Source: Sporomusa termitida (GTDB lineage Bacteria > Bacillota > Negativicutes > Sporomusales > Sporomusaceae). Taken from it: a stretch of DNA of 64,000 nucleotides. Below are positions 1 through 7,312 of the stretch, in pieces (within the stretch, counting starts at the first letter, position 1; every line of letters begins with the position of its first letter). The notes below the pieces were generated by a model. The model did not search any database. It was not told the DNA's origin and saw only the letters and a program-made list of their open reading frames with translations. The stretch covers positions 3,970,501 to 4,034,500 of the forward strand of contig NZ_CP036259.1 in assembly GCF_007641255.1 (NCBI RefSeq). The letters are read 5' to 3'. The translations under genes were made by a program, and so were the position numbers.

Positions 1-90
1 ATGGCTATACGTAAAATAGGCATAACTATTGACGTCTGGTTTCTTAAAAAATGCCGTTTCGCCTTTTAATTCAAACCGAAGTGCCCGCAT
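1..90 (-). CDS. cas5: Cas5 (type I-B), N-terminal fragment cut by the window edge
   Basis: The reverse strand reads an open frame from an ATG at 90 that starts MRALRFELKGETAFFKKPDV and continues with NSYAYFTYSH to the window edge. An opening of this kind (short beta strand, then GxTAFFKKPxxN) is typical of Cas5 subunits of type I-B Cascade. Cas5 binds the 5' handle of the crRNA and forms the foot of the complex with Cas8. It starts two bases after the cas7 stop, as expected in a cas8-cas7-cas5 operon. Only 30 residues are visible. The rest of the gene, and any cas3/cas4/cas1/cas2, would lie outside the window. Confidence 0.8.
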   Translation of the reverse strand, partial: MRALRFELKGETAFFKKPDVNSYAYFTYSH

Positions 91-92
91 GG

Positions 93-1043
93 TTACAGCG
101 CCGCCCTCGTAATAATATTGTAACGCTTGAGGCCGTCAAGCTCTAAAAGAACTTCTGCTGCATAAGGATTGATGTAGAGTTCAATTTGCTCAACCTGCTC
201 CTGAATGCCTGCCACTATCGGGGCGATTGCCGACAGATCATACATTGTTTTATCCTCTTTTTTACATACCGTAACGTAAGGGTCCAGATTAGGCAGATAG
301 GCTAGCGCATTCTCCTTTAATACAATAAACAGGCTAAAAGCATTTTCGCTGCCGGACTTACTGTTTGTCTGCAGGGCAGTGGCCCCCAGCAAAGCGCCCT
401 CTTTGAAGGCGGCGTAAGCCTCCTGGGTATAGCCCTGAAATTCATCTAACCCTGGCAACCCAATATAACTTTCATAATGGTTCGGACTTACTGTAAAAGG
501 ATAAATATAATGCGCTTCATCGACCATGATTTTTTTGCCAATCGAAGTGGCATCCTTGTCCAGACTCTTCTCATTGGAGTTGCGAAAGGGTGATAAGATA
601 TCCTGTACTTCCACATTGGTCTCCTCATACTTATTAAAACCTTGTCCAATTTGCACGGCACCGGTTAAGCCAATATTCTGTCCTTCCACCGCAAACGTAG
701 CGCCGAAATTCATAACGTCAACGCATGCGAATAATCGTTTCAATACAATCGTCGAATCCTTGGCCACACTTTCACCAAATAATTGCTGATATCGCTCCTG
801 CAAATCCCGGGGCTGCAGTTTTTCGCCTTCTTTGCCCTTCCCTAATTTGTAGGAACGAATATACAGCACCTTTTCTCCGTTTAATTCCCACAAACGCTTT
901 ATACTATATTTCAAGGCTTTATCGCTGCCGAAAATATTTCCGTCACTCGTTGTCTTCGGTAATCCCGTAAAATCAGCATTCCAATTGGCCATTCTGCTGA
1001 CAATACCGATTAAGCCAATAACGCGCTGCTTCATTTTTATCAT
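93..1043 (-). CDS. cas7: Cas7 backbone subunit of type I-B Cascade
   Basis: A 316-residue protein of the Cas7/Csh2 family, the RAMP subunit that polymerises along crRNA to form the Cascade backbone. Visible family hallmarks are the start KQRVIGLIGIVSRMANWNADF, a central stretch around KRLFACVDVMNFGATFAVEG, and GAVQIGQGFNKYEE. I chose the ATG at 1043 because it follows the cas8b stop by one base and has GGGAG just upstream. The open frame extends further upstream but only into cas8b. It lies in the order cas6-cas8b-cas7-cas5, all minus strand and tightly packed, so co-transcription is likely. No damage is seen. Confidence 0.88.
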   Translation of the reverse strand: MIKMKQRVIGLIGIVSRMANWNADFTGLPKTTSDGNIFGSDKALKYSIKRLWELNGEKVLYIRSYKLGKGKEGEKLQPRDLQERYQQLFGESVAKDSTIVLKRLFACVDVMNFGATFAVEGQNIGLTGAVQIGQGFNKYEETNVEVQDILSPFRNSNEKSLDKDATSIGKKIMVDEAHYIYPFTVSPNHYESYIGLPGLDEFQGYTQEAYAAFKEGALLGATALQTNSKSGSENAFSLFIVLKENALAYLPNLDPYVTVCKKEDKTMYDLSAIAPIVAGIQEQVEQIELYINPYAAEVLLELDGLKRYNIITRAAL

Positions 1044-1044
1044 C

Positions 1045-2889
1045 TCATTCCACTCCCTTAACTGTTTTTTCAAACAACAAATTATATGCAAAAATCCCTG
1101 CCAATAACAGTTCCCGGGCACTGCCTTGATTATCGGTTTCCGGCACATAACCCAGCACTAGGGAAAAGGCCTGATTGAACCGGTGATAACCGGAAAAAAT
1201 CTCATGCTTATAAAGCATATACGCTTCTTCCAGGCGTTTCTTCAACTGGTGCCCATTTTTTGCCCGCAAGAAAGGCTCATACATCTCGCCGGTTATTTTT
1301 TGCGCCCTGGACTGACTAATTAAATAGTGAGCCAATTGGCCGGCCATAAAATAAAACTCTTCATCATTTGCGCATACAGCAAGCTCCTCACTTACCAGCT
1401 TGTTACGCAACGCCTCCATTGTGCCTTTAATGCGGTCTGCCATTACTTTTCCTCCCTTATCATCGATTGCCATTTGGATAGATAAACGCAGATTGAAAGC
1501 ATCGCCAAGCTCTGCCATACGTGATGTTTCCACATGGACCAATTGCTCGACCAGCAACCGCAACGTCACTTTGGCAAAAATCCCCTGTAATGAAATAGTT
1601 GTCCCCTTATAAAACCAATCATGAAACGCCTGTCTGCTTTGCAAATACAAAGCGGCCATAAGAGCGGTAAACTCCCCGGCCTTTACATCCGGCTCGTTGA
1701 ATATAAACGAATTATTCATGCGGCCACGAAAGAATCTACTGCTAATCGTTTTTTGCAAGGCTTCCGCATCTTGAATGGTTCCGTAATATTTTTCATCACC
1801 AGCAGGATCTTTTAGCTGCAAAATATTAAGCCACTCTACTTGTACCGTTGTCGTTGGCGGAAAAGGAACATTCTCAAAACCGTAGAGTTCATTATACTTT
1901 CCATCCATATAGACATGAAAGGTACCTTCCGGTGGTACATAACCGGTTGGCGGAATAAACCCTGACTCATAGCCGATTTTATTGGTGGCATAGGGGGGCT
2001 TAGCCGCTGCCAGCCATTCGGTAGTCTGCTTGGCCAGCGTTGCCTGCTGCAGGGTAACCCGTTCAGGGGCCTGGCTGCCCATTGTTTTGTGCTCCAGAAA
2101 GGGCTTTTTACTGTTCATTGTCATATCAATGTTTGGCAGCCCGACAAGTTCTCCAGCTACCAATTGGTTATAGTCGTTGCTGTTAAAAATCTTGGGGATG
2201 GTATACAGTACATATTCAAAGGCATACATTCGCTCACAAGCAAGGGTTGGGGCCGATGAATCGAAAGTAAAAAACAGTTTCACATAATTTTTAAAAGAAA
2301 GTTGTCCGATATATTCCGTTAGTGCTGCAAGATTGGAGTAATACCACTTCGTAATTTCTTCGATTAACTGCAGCCGTTCAGAACTCTCCAGATAAGTCAG
2401 CATGACTGCATATTCAGAAGCCTGAAAGAATTGACGATTATCTTTGTCATTTTTGTTTTTCGGTATCATTTCCAACCATTTTTGACGCACCGGGTCGCGG
2501 CCGGCGGCTAGTAAGTAACGATTTATATTTTCTTCTGCAGTATATTTACCGCCCTGTTTTTCTCCCAGAAAAACCTCCTTTTTCATAAAAAGAGCAAAGG
2601 GATTATTGCTATGTACTTGCTTCTTGGGATCAACCGGCTTATTCATGTCCACTAAGGAAGATAAATAATCCCGGCATTTAAACCAATTGAGCAGTTCAAT
2701 ATTTTGCGGTTCTTCCTCTTTACGGACAATGGTTACATGATTTTTCTCGAATGCGGCTGACTGACTTTCCCAGTCCTGCTTCAGCTTCAACCGGATATAA
2801 ACACCCTCTTTTAGCTTATAGTTATCCTGAATGATCGCGGGAAACTTCTCCTGCGCTTTTTGAAAGCCCACCGCCAAATCTCTGATCAA
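1045..2889 (-). CDS. cas8b: Cas8b/Csh1 (TM1802 family) large Cascade subunit
   Basis: A 614-residue protein with the layout of TM1802-type Cas8b, the large subunit that recognises the PAM and helps open the target. It is placed directly before cas7 and cas5. Characteristic stretches are NPFALFMKKE near residue 95, a middle segment FFTFDSSAPTLACERMYAFE, and an all-helical C-terminus with repeated Tyr/Leu helices. Cas8b families are very divergent, so the call rests on length, these stretches and operon position. It starts with TTG at 2889 behind AGGAGGTGA, 21 bases after the cas6 stop. The frame is intact, so interference capacity is plausible for this part of the complex. Confidence 0.85.
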   Translation of the reverse strand: MIRDLAVGFQKAQEKFPAIIQDNYKLKEGVYIRLKLKQDWESQSAAFEKNHVTIVRKEEEPQNIELLNWFKCRDYLSSLVDMNKPVDPKKQVHSNNPFALFMKKEVFLGEKQGGKYTAEENINRYLLAAGRDPVRQKWLEMIPKNKNDKDNRQFFQASEYAVMLTYLESSERLQLIEEITKWYYSNLAALTEYIGQLSFKNYVKLFFTFDSSAPTLACERMYAFEYVLYTIPKIFNSNDYNQLVAGELVGLPNIDMTMNSKKPFLEHKTMGSQAPERVTLQQATLAKQTTEWLAAAKPPYATNKIGYESGFIPPTGYVPPEGTFHVYMDGKYNELYGFENVPFPPTTTVQVEWLNILQLKDPAGDEKYYGTIQDAEALQKTISSRFFRGRMNNSFIFNEPDVKAGEFTALMAALYLQSRQAFHDWFYKGTTISLQGIFAKVTLRLLVEQLVHVETSRMAELGDAFNLRLSIQMAIDDKGGKVMADRIKGTMEALRNKLVSEELAVCANDEEFYFMAGQLAHYLISQSRAQKITGEMYEPFLRAKNGHQLKKRLEEAYMLYKHEIFSGYHRFNQAFSLVLGYVPETDNQGSARELLLAGIFAYNLLFEKTVKGVE

Positions 2890-2910
2890 AAAAATTCACC
2901 TCCTTTTGCT

Positions 2911-3615
2911 TCATTTGAGGTATTTCGCTAGACAGAAGCCTGCGCCAAGAATCGATCCCTTCTCTGCTAACCCGGAACCCATAACTACGTTGGCTAATTT
3001 TTGCGCATATTCATCCTCATGAATAAGCAGATGCAGCTTATTGCCCAACAATTTGCGACCTTTGTAAGCAGTCGCCAGTGGCTTGCGGTTCTCAATGGTA
3101 ATGCCTTGAATAAAGGTCTGCCCCGCTTGTACCAGGGTGTCAGGATAAAGTGATTTAAATTTCTTTTCCGCATTAGCCTCAAGCCGCTGGATCAATAATT
3201 CAATATTGTCTTCCGGTGTCCAGGGCTTTTGATTCTCAATTGTCACAATCGCCGGTGTAATCGTAAGCAGTTCCGTAATGTGCCCTAGCCGTCTTGTTCG
3301 CTGTTCACAGGCAACAAGTTGAAAATAGTCGCTTTCCCGGCATTTTTTCAGGCACTGATGAATACGGTTTAAGGTGTCTTCAATTGAACTGCGAATCGTC
3401 AGGACGTATATCCGCCCTTGCTGGTAGATCCCGTCTTTTTCTGTGGGATAAAGGTTGCTAAATACAAAATGCTTATAGATTTTGTCATAATGGGTTTGTT
3501 TGAAAAGAGGATCGGTTAGCTGGGCCTGACTAATCCAGTTCCCAATCGGTTCCTGCATCTGTAAATGATGTGTTGATTTTTTCAGCAGTACTGTTAGCTT
3601 TAATTCGAAAAGCAA
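2911..3615 (-). CDS. cas6: Cas6 pre-crRNA endoribonuclease
   Basis: A 234-residue RAMP protein ending in the Cas6 glycine-rich loop (residues about 211-228, GSGLAEKGSILGAGFCLAKY). Cas6 cleaves the CRISPR transcript inside each repeat and leaves an 8-nt 5' handle, here predicted as ATTGAAAC. It is the first cas gene on the minus strand. The start is TTG at 3615 after GGAGGAG. Its own promoter is visible upstream, and a terminator separates it from the CreA-like RNA gene further upstream. If that RNA is processed like a crRNA, Cas6 would be the enzyme, because the 3' ATTGAAAC of the repeat is kept in one of the degenerate repeats. Confidence 0.88.
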   Translation of the reverse strand: MLFELKLTVLLKKSTHHLQMQEPIGNWISQAQLTDPLFKQTHYDKIYKHFVFSNLYPTEKDGIYQQGRIYVLTIRSSIEDTLNRIHQCLKKCRESDYFQLVACEQRTRRLGHITELLTITPAIVTIENQKPWTPEDNIELLIQRLEANAEKKFKSLYPDTLVQAGQTFIQGITIENRKPLATAYKGRKLLGNKLHLLIHEDEYAQKLANVVMGSGLAEKGSILGAGFCLAKYLK

Positions 3616-3676
3616 ATTCTCTCCTCCTTATCTAAATTTAATTTCATTATATTTAGGTTTTTAAAATTATATTATT

Positions 3677-3705
3677 ATAATAGCAAATATACCATAATTT
3701 AGCAA
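3677..3705 (-). promoter_or_regulatory. Predicted sigma-A promoter of the cas6 operon
   Basis: On the minus strand TTGCTA (3705-3700) and TATTAT (3682-3677) are separated by exactly 17 bases, in a very AT-rich stretch about 60 bases before the cas6 start. Seen by eye only; other weak -10 hexamers exist nearby. Confidence 0.5.
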
Positions 3706-3733
3706 TACAATTTTCTGATTTTTCTTTTTCTTA

Positions 3734-3780
3734 TTATAAAAAAACTCCTATATAGCGAAAGTTCGCCACACAGGAGTTTT
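3734..3780 (-). terminator. Rho-independent terminator of the CreA-like RNA
   Basis: The arms AAAACTCCT (3741-3749) and AGGAGTTTT (3772-3780) pair perfectly. Inside them an extra GCGAA/TTCGC stem forms across a symmetric 5-by-5 internal loop. Read on the minus strand the hairpin is followed by a run of seven T. It ends transcription coming from the degenerate repeats before the cas6 promoter. Confidence 0.75.
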
Positions 3781-3793
3781 TAAATTAACATTT

Positions 3794-3887
3794 AAAACAA
3801 TACACTACGTGTTACGGTTAATAGCAACAATATTACCTTATCCAAACCTACTTATAAGTTTCAATACATCCATGTTACGGTTCATTA
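3794..3887 (-). ncRNA. CreA-like crRNA mimic: degenerate repeat - spacer - degenerate repeat
   Basis: Read on the minus strand, 3887-3858 is a copy of the local CRISPR repeat. Its 3' half is intact (ACATGGATGT then the ATTGAAAC handle) and its 5' end is changed. A spacer-like segment of about 33 nt follows (3857 to about 3825). Then comes a more degenerate repeat (3824-3794) that keeps CCGTAACA and GTATTG. A terminator follows. This is a single-unit mini-array detached from the main array 1.9 kb away. In known CreTA systems the antitoxin RNA CreA has this layout and guides Cascade to repress a toxin gene. The spacer segment matches the facing promoter at 3932-3954. It could instead be only a relic of an old array, but the terminator and the promoter match argue against that. 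Confidence 0.72.
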
Positions 3888-3923
3888 ATACGCATATCTG
3901 AAACTGCTCCAGCCTCACTGCGC

Positions 3924-3955
3924 TTATACCAATCTTATCAAAACCACGGTATAGT
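3924..3955 (+). promoter_or_regulatory. Predicted promoter of the small toxin-like ORF, and putative Cascade target
   Basis: A -10 hexamer TATAGT lies at 3950-3955. A possible weak -35 (TTATAC, 3924-3929) is 20 bases upstream. The homologous site in the decayed copy has a perfect TATAAT at 13702-13707. The 23 bases 3932-3954, read on the minus strand, match the CreA-like spacer at 16 positions (2-5, 10-14, 16-21 and 23 of the spacer). A Cascade complex guided there would sit on the core promoter. Confidence 0.55.
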
Positions 3956-3960
3956 GTAAA

Positions 3961-3984
3961 TGGGATGAGCGCACACTCATCCCA
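3961..3984 (+). other. 5' hairpin at the predicted transcript start
   Basis: TGGGATGAG (3961-3969) and CTCATCCCA (3976-3984) form a perfect 9-bp stem with a 6-nt loop, beginning about seven bases after the -10 box. The decayed copy at 13713-13736 keeps the stem with a paired T-A to C-G change, which supports an RNA-level structure. Confidence 0.65.
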
Positions 3985-4007
3985 AACTGAATAAGGAGGT
4001 GAATACC

Positions 4008-4100
4008 GTGTGGATTTCTCCACGAGTGATTGCCTGGTTAATTATCGCCATAACGATAATGTTACTTAAACCATTAGCACTCACAATTTGGCTCAGGTAG
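4008..4100 (+). CDS. 30-residue hydrophobic peptide, putative CreT-type toxin
   Basis: A GTG start at 4008 follows a strong Shine-Dalgarno, AAGGAGGTGA (3993-4002), and opens 30 codons ending in TAG. The peptide begins MWISPRVIAWLIIAITIMLL and ends KPLALTIWLR. It has one strongly hydrophobic segment (residues about 7-20), a basic residue on each side and a Pro break, as in small membrane-damaging type I toxins. I do not recognise the sequence itself. The ORF is divergent from the CreA-like RNA, carries a 5' hairpin, and is likely repressed by Cascade plus that RNA. Toxicity is inferred from context and composition, not shown. A possible hairpin terminator follows at 4117-4151. Confidence 0.6.
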   Translation: MWISPRVIAWLIIAITIMLLKPLALTIWLR

Positions 4101-4116
4101 CCTCCCTATTTCAAAG

Positions 4117-4151
4117 GCAAAGCGCGCCTGTTAGCACCAGGGGCATTTTGC
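4117..4151 (+). terminator. Possible terminator of the small ORF
   Basis: GCAAA (4117-4121) and CCTG (4127-4130) pair with CAGG (4138-4141) and TTTGC (4147-4151), with a mismatched middle; TTAATCTTT follows. Weak. The rest of 4152-4374 has no gene I can support. It contains a GTACCCC/GGGGTAC hairpin at about 4315-4336 that may end the ATPase transcript on the minus strand, and a decayed REP-like motif (AACGTCCCC) near 4260. Confidence 0.35.
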
Positions 4152-4374
4152 TATATTAATCTTTGTCTATTATACCCTATTTATGTGAGATGTAAAAGTA
4201 ATTTCAAGACGGCGCACATTCGCAGCATTCTGGTGAGTAAATACTGGGAAGCAAAAAGAACGTCCCCACGCTTCGTCTACGCTGTTTTTAGAACAGGGTT
4301 ATACATTTTATAGTACCCCTAAAAATTGGGGTACAACGTCTTGATTGTGAGAGTAAATACCGCAATACTTCAAC

Positions 4375-5604
4375 TTATATCCCCCAAATAGGCACAATCA
4401 AATTTTGGCTGTCAAACGCCGACAGTCGATCAGTAGTACAAAGCACAGCTCCTATTCCGCGCTCCAAAGTAGCCTTGTCAATCACCCCAAACACACGAGT
4501 GAGCTGGCTTTGCGGCGTGGCGGTTTTCTTGATTTCCATGGGGTATAGCTTGCCGCTGTCCTCTAGTAGAAGATCAATCTCCTTAGTGTCCTTATCCCGA
4601 TAGTAATAAATAAAGGCCTCCCAGCCGCAGTTCTGATAGCTTTTGACAATCTCAGATACCGCAAAATTCTCAAGAATCGCACCACTCATGGCACCGTTCA
4701 TCAGGGTATCACTGTCACTCCATTTGGTCAGGTAGGCCACCAACCCGCAGTCATAGAAATAGAGCTTTGGCTTGGTTACCATGCGTTTAAGCATATTGCT
4801 GGAATACGGGTGAAGATAGAATACAATGCCCAGTCTCTCTAAAATCCCCAGCCAGTTTTTGGCGGTAATCTGGTCAATCCCGGCAGCGTCAGCAATGGTC
4901 TTGTAGTTGAGCATCTGTCCGCACAGGGCTGCGGCGGCCGTGATGAAATCCATAAACTTGAGCGAATCAATGGCACCGGAAAGCTCTTTTACATCCCGGT
5001 CTATATAGGTACTGATGTAGCTGGAATAAACTGCTCGATAGTCGCTATGCTGCCCGCTGATGAGGGCAGGCATGCCGCCTCTGAAAATACGCTCATAAAG
5101 TGCAGGCGTATCAATCGGGGTGCGCTCCTTTATTCGCTGTGACAGCTGCTCCAAAGCCAGCACAAAAGGTGCAGTGGCAGCACCATAGATCTCCGCCTGT
5201 GACAGGGGAGCCATATGCAGCAGGCAGACGCGCCCGGCCAGCGACTCCTGTATCCCCTCCATCAATTTGAATACCTGCGAACCAGTCAACCAAAAGTCAC
5301 CGGCCCGTCGGTTCTGGTCAACGTGTATTTTGATATAGGTAAACAGCTCCGGTGCATACTGTACCTCATCGATATACACCGGCGGCTTGTGGATTTGCAG
5401 GAACATCTTCGGGTCATTCTTCGCCATTTGGCGCTCCGTCAAATCATCCAGTGTCACATACTCCCGTCCTATGTTTTCCTCCGCAGCTAGTTTTTGCAGC
5501 ATGGTTGTCTTGCCAACCTGCCTTGGACCGGTAAGTAGCAGTGCGGGAAACTCCTTACTAAGGTGGAGAAACGTATCCTCCATTGCTCTATGTATATAAT
5601 TCAT
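4375..5604 (-). CDS. AAA ATPase of the AAA_14/DUF4143 family
   Basis: A 409-residue protein with an N-terminal P-loop (LLLTGPRQVGKTTML, residues about 22-36), Walker B PVYIDEVQYA near 95-104, and a sensor-like segment DFWLTGSQVFKLM. A C-terminal DUF4143 region follows, with a nuclease-like EIDLLLEDSGKLYPMEIKK stretch (D...ExK spacing). Proteins of this family are common, often hypervariable in copy number, and have no settled function; links to toxin or mobile loci are reported for some. The start ATG at 5604 has GAGGTGA upstream. It is inserted between the CRISPR array and the cas/CreTA block, facing away from the array. I see no link to CRISPR function beyond position. Confidence 0.8.
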   Translation of the reverse strand: MNYIHRAMEDTFLHLSKEFPALLLTGPRQVGKTTMLQKLAAEENIGREYVTLDDLTERQMAKNDPKMFLQIHKPPVYIDEVQYAPELFTYIKIHVDQNRRAGDFWLTGSQVFKLMEGIQESLAGRVCLLHMAPLSQAEIYGAATAPFVLALEQLSQRIKERTPIDTPALYERIFRGGMPALISGQHSDYRAVYSSYISTYIDRDVKELSGAIDSLKFMDFITAAAALCGQMLNYKTIADAAGIDQITAKNWLGILERLGIVFYLHPYSSNMLKRMVTKPKLYFYDCGLVAYLTKWSDSDTLMNGAMSGAILENFAVSEIVKSYQNCGWEAFIYYYRDKDTKEIDLLLEDSGKLYPMEIKKTATPQSQLTRVFGVIDKATLERGIGAVLCTTDRLSAFDSQNLIVPIWGI

Positions 5605-5786
5605 GAAATCACCTCATCGTCTAAAAATAAAGTTTATTACATTATAGCCGAAACACGTCTCGTGGTCAATGAATTTTCGGCTATTGGTAAGCGCATAACA
5701 AGAAAGTGGCTAGACAAAAAAATAAAACCGGCTTCTCATTTGCCGGTTTTGTTCGAAGATTTGCAAACTGTACCTTCTGTAAAGCA

Positions 5787-6983
5787 GTTTCAATACATCC
5801 ATTACGGTCAAAGAGGCCATTTGGAAGTACATAATCCGGGAGATATCTAGTTTCAATACATCCATGTTACGGTCAAAGTTATAAACATAAGCATTGCCCC
5901 ACGGATCAACAATGTTTCAATACATCCATGTTACGGTCAAAGCTGTTTCTGCCGTTAGGTTATATATCGATATCTCCGGTTTCAATACATCCATGTTACG
6001 GTCAAAGACAACTGAGTGGCCCTATACTTTTGCCATTTTTAAGTTTCAATACATCCATGTTACGGTCAAAGACGTGGTATCCCGTAATTCATTCACTCCT
6101 TTCCGCAGTTTCAATACATCCATGTTACGGTCAAAGAACAGTCGGCTGCCCCTTGAGAGATGATTTTATTGCGTTTCAATACATCCATGTTACGGTCAAA
6201 GATATCGGCAGGTGATGAAAATGTACGGCGAACACTGGTTTCAATACATCCATGTTACGGTCAAAGGAATTTTAACCCATCCATTGACCGGAGTTTAAAC
6301 AGTTTCAATACATCCATGTTACGGTCAAAGGCCTACTTCGATTAACATATAATCACTCCCATGCCTTGTTTCAATACATCCATGTTACGGTCAAAGAAGT
6401 TAACACGCCATTTTTAATGGATATTTTAATGTTGTTTCAATACATCCATGTTACGGTCAAAGATGTTTTTCATGTAGACCACTGCCGAAGTCGCCATAGT
6501 TTCAATACATCCATGTTACGGTCAAAGTTTGTTCGCCGATGCCGAATGTTCTGGCAACTTCCTGTTTCAATACATCCATGTTACGGTCAAAGCTCTATTT
6601 CCCATTCCGGATAGGCTTGCGTGCGGAGGTTTCAATACATCCATGTTACGGTCAAAGAAGGATGACAAACGGCTCTCTATCCCAATTCAGCCGTTTCAAT
6701 ACATCCATGTTACGGTCAAAGCCATTAATCAGTATCCCCTCAGTAGAAATATTGATTGTTTCAATACATCCATGTTACGGTCAAAGTCGAACGATGGTTA
6801 TATCCATTGTGGTTGAGGCTGCTAGTTTCAATACATCCATGTTACGGTCAAAGCATACCACCCATTCCCGGACAACCGCCAAATCGCTCGTTTCAATACA
6901 TCCATGTTACGGTCAAAGTTGGCCCTGACATATTGGCGCTGATCCAAATAGAGAGTTTCAATACATCCATGTTACGGTCAAAG
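5787..6983 (-). CRISPR. CRISPR array: 19 repeats of 29 bp, 18 spacers
   Basis: The repeat on the plus strand starts GTTTCAATACAT and ends TTACGGTCAAAG (29 bp). Eighteen copies are identical. The copy at 5787-5813 lacks GT and is 27 bp. Repeats begin at 5787, 5850, 5914, 5979, 6043, 6108, 6173, 6238, 6302, 6368, 6434, 6499, 6564, 6629, 6693, 6758, 6825, 6890 and 6955. Spacers are 35-38 bp and all different. The minus-strand repeat ends in ATTGAAAC, the usual type I-B crRNA 5' handle. This and the damaged repeat at the low end place the leader at high coordinates, with newest spacers near 6983. The repeats belong with the I-B cas genes at 1-3615. Confidence 0.97.
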
Positions 6984-7011
6984 ACTAGTAAAATCAAGCT
7001 TTGTCAAAACA

Positions 7012-7040
7012 CCTATAGCTATACAATACAATGTTTACAA
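7012..7040 (-). promoter_or_regulatory. Predicted leader promoter of the CRISPR array
   Basis: On the minus strand TTGTAA (7040-7035) and TATAGG (7017-7012) are 17 bases apart. Transcription would start about 22 bases before the first repeat. The leader-side sequence is AT-rich as expected. Confidence 0.42.
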
Positions 7041-7052
7041 GGGTTTAGCAAT

Positions 7053-7160
7053 ATTTTCCCAACCGGAGAGCAACATTTAATCAATTGCTTCAAATTGCGC
7101 TTCATCCCTTATAGCTCTTGGACGCAAGCCTTGCCTAGAGATTAGGCCGGTTGGGAAAAT
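7053..7160. repeat. 14-bp perfect inverted repeat in the CRISPR leader region
   Basis: ATTTTCCCAACCGG (7053-7066) and its exact complement CCGGTTGGGAAAAT (7147-7160) enclose 80 bases, 70 bases beyond the newest repeat. No gene lies here. It could be the ends of a very small mobile element or a structured leader RNA. Confidence 0.7.
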
Positions 7161-7312
7161 TATTACAGTAGCATTGCTTCTTGATTATGGAGACGAACGC
7201 CAATAACTTCTTCATCAAATACAAATCGACGGTCATTTTAAAAGAGCTACAAAATCTACTTTTTTATCAATGACTTTTTGAAGTTCACTTCAAGTTTAAT
7301 TATGGGTGCATT

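Noticed and set aside
3838-4023. Minus-strand open frame across the CreTA-like module
   Set aside because: It reads through the degenerate repeat and antisense to the promoter and small ORF; no ribosome site. Better explained by the RNA gene and divergent ORF.
5894-7145. Several open frames within the CRISPR array
   Set aside because: They are translations of the 29-bp repeat in three frames (FNTSMLRSK, FQYIHVTVK, SIHPCYGQ) and not genes.
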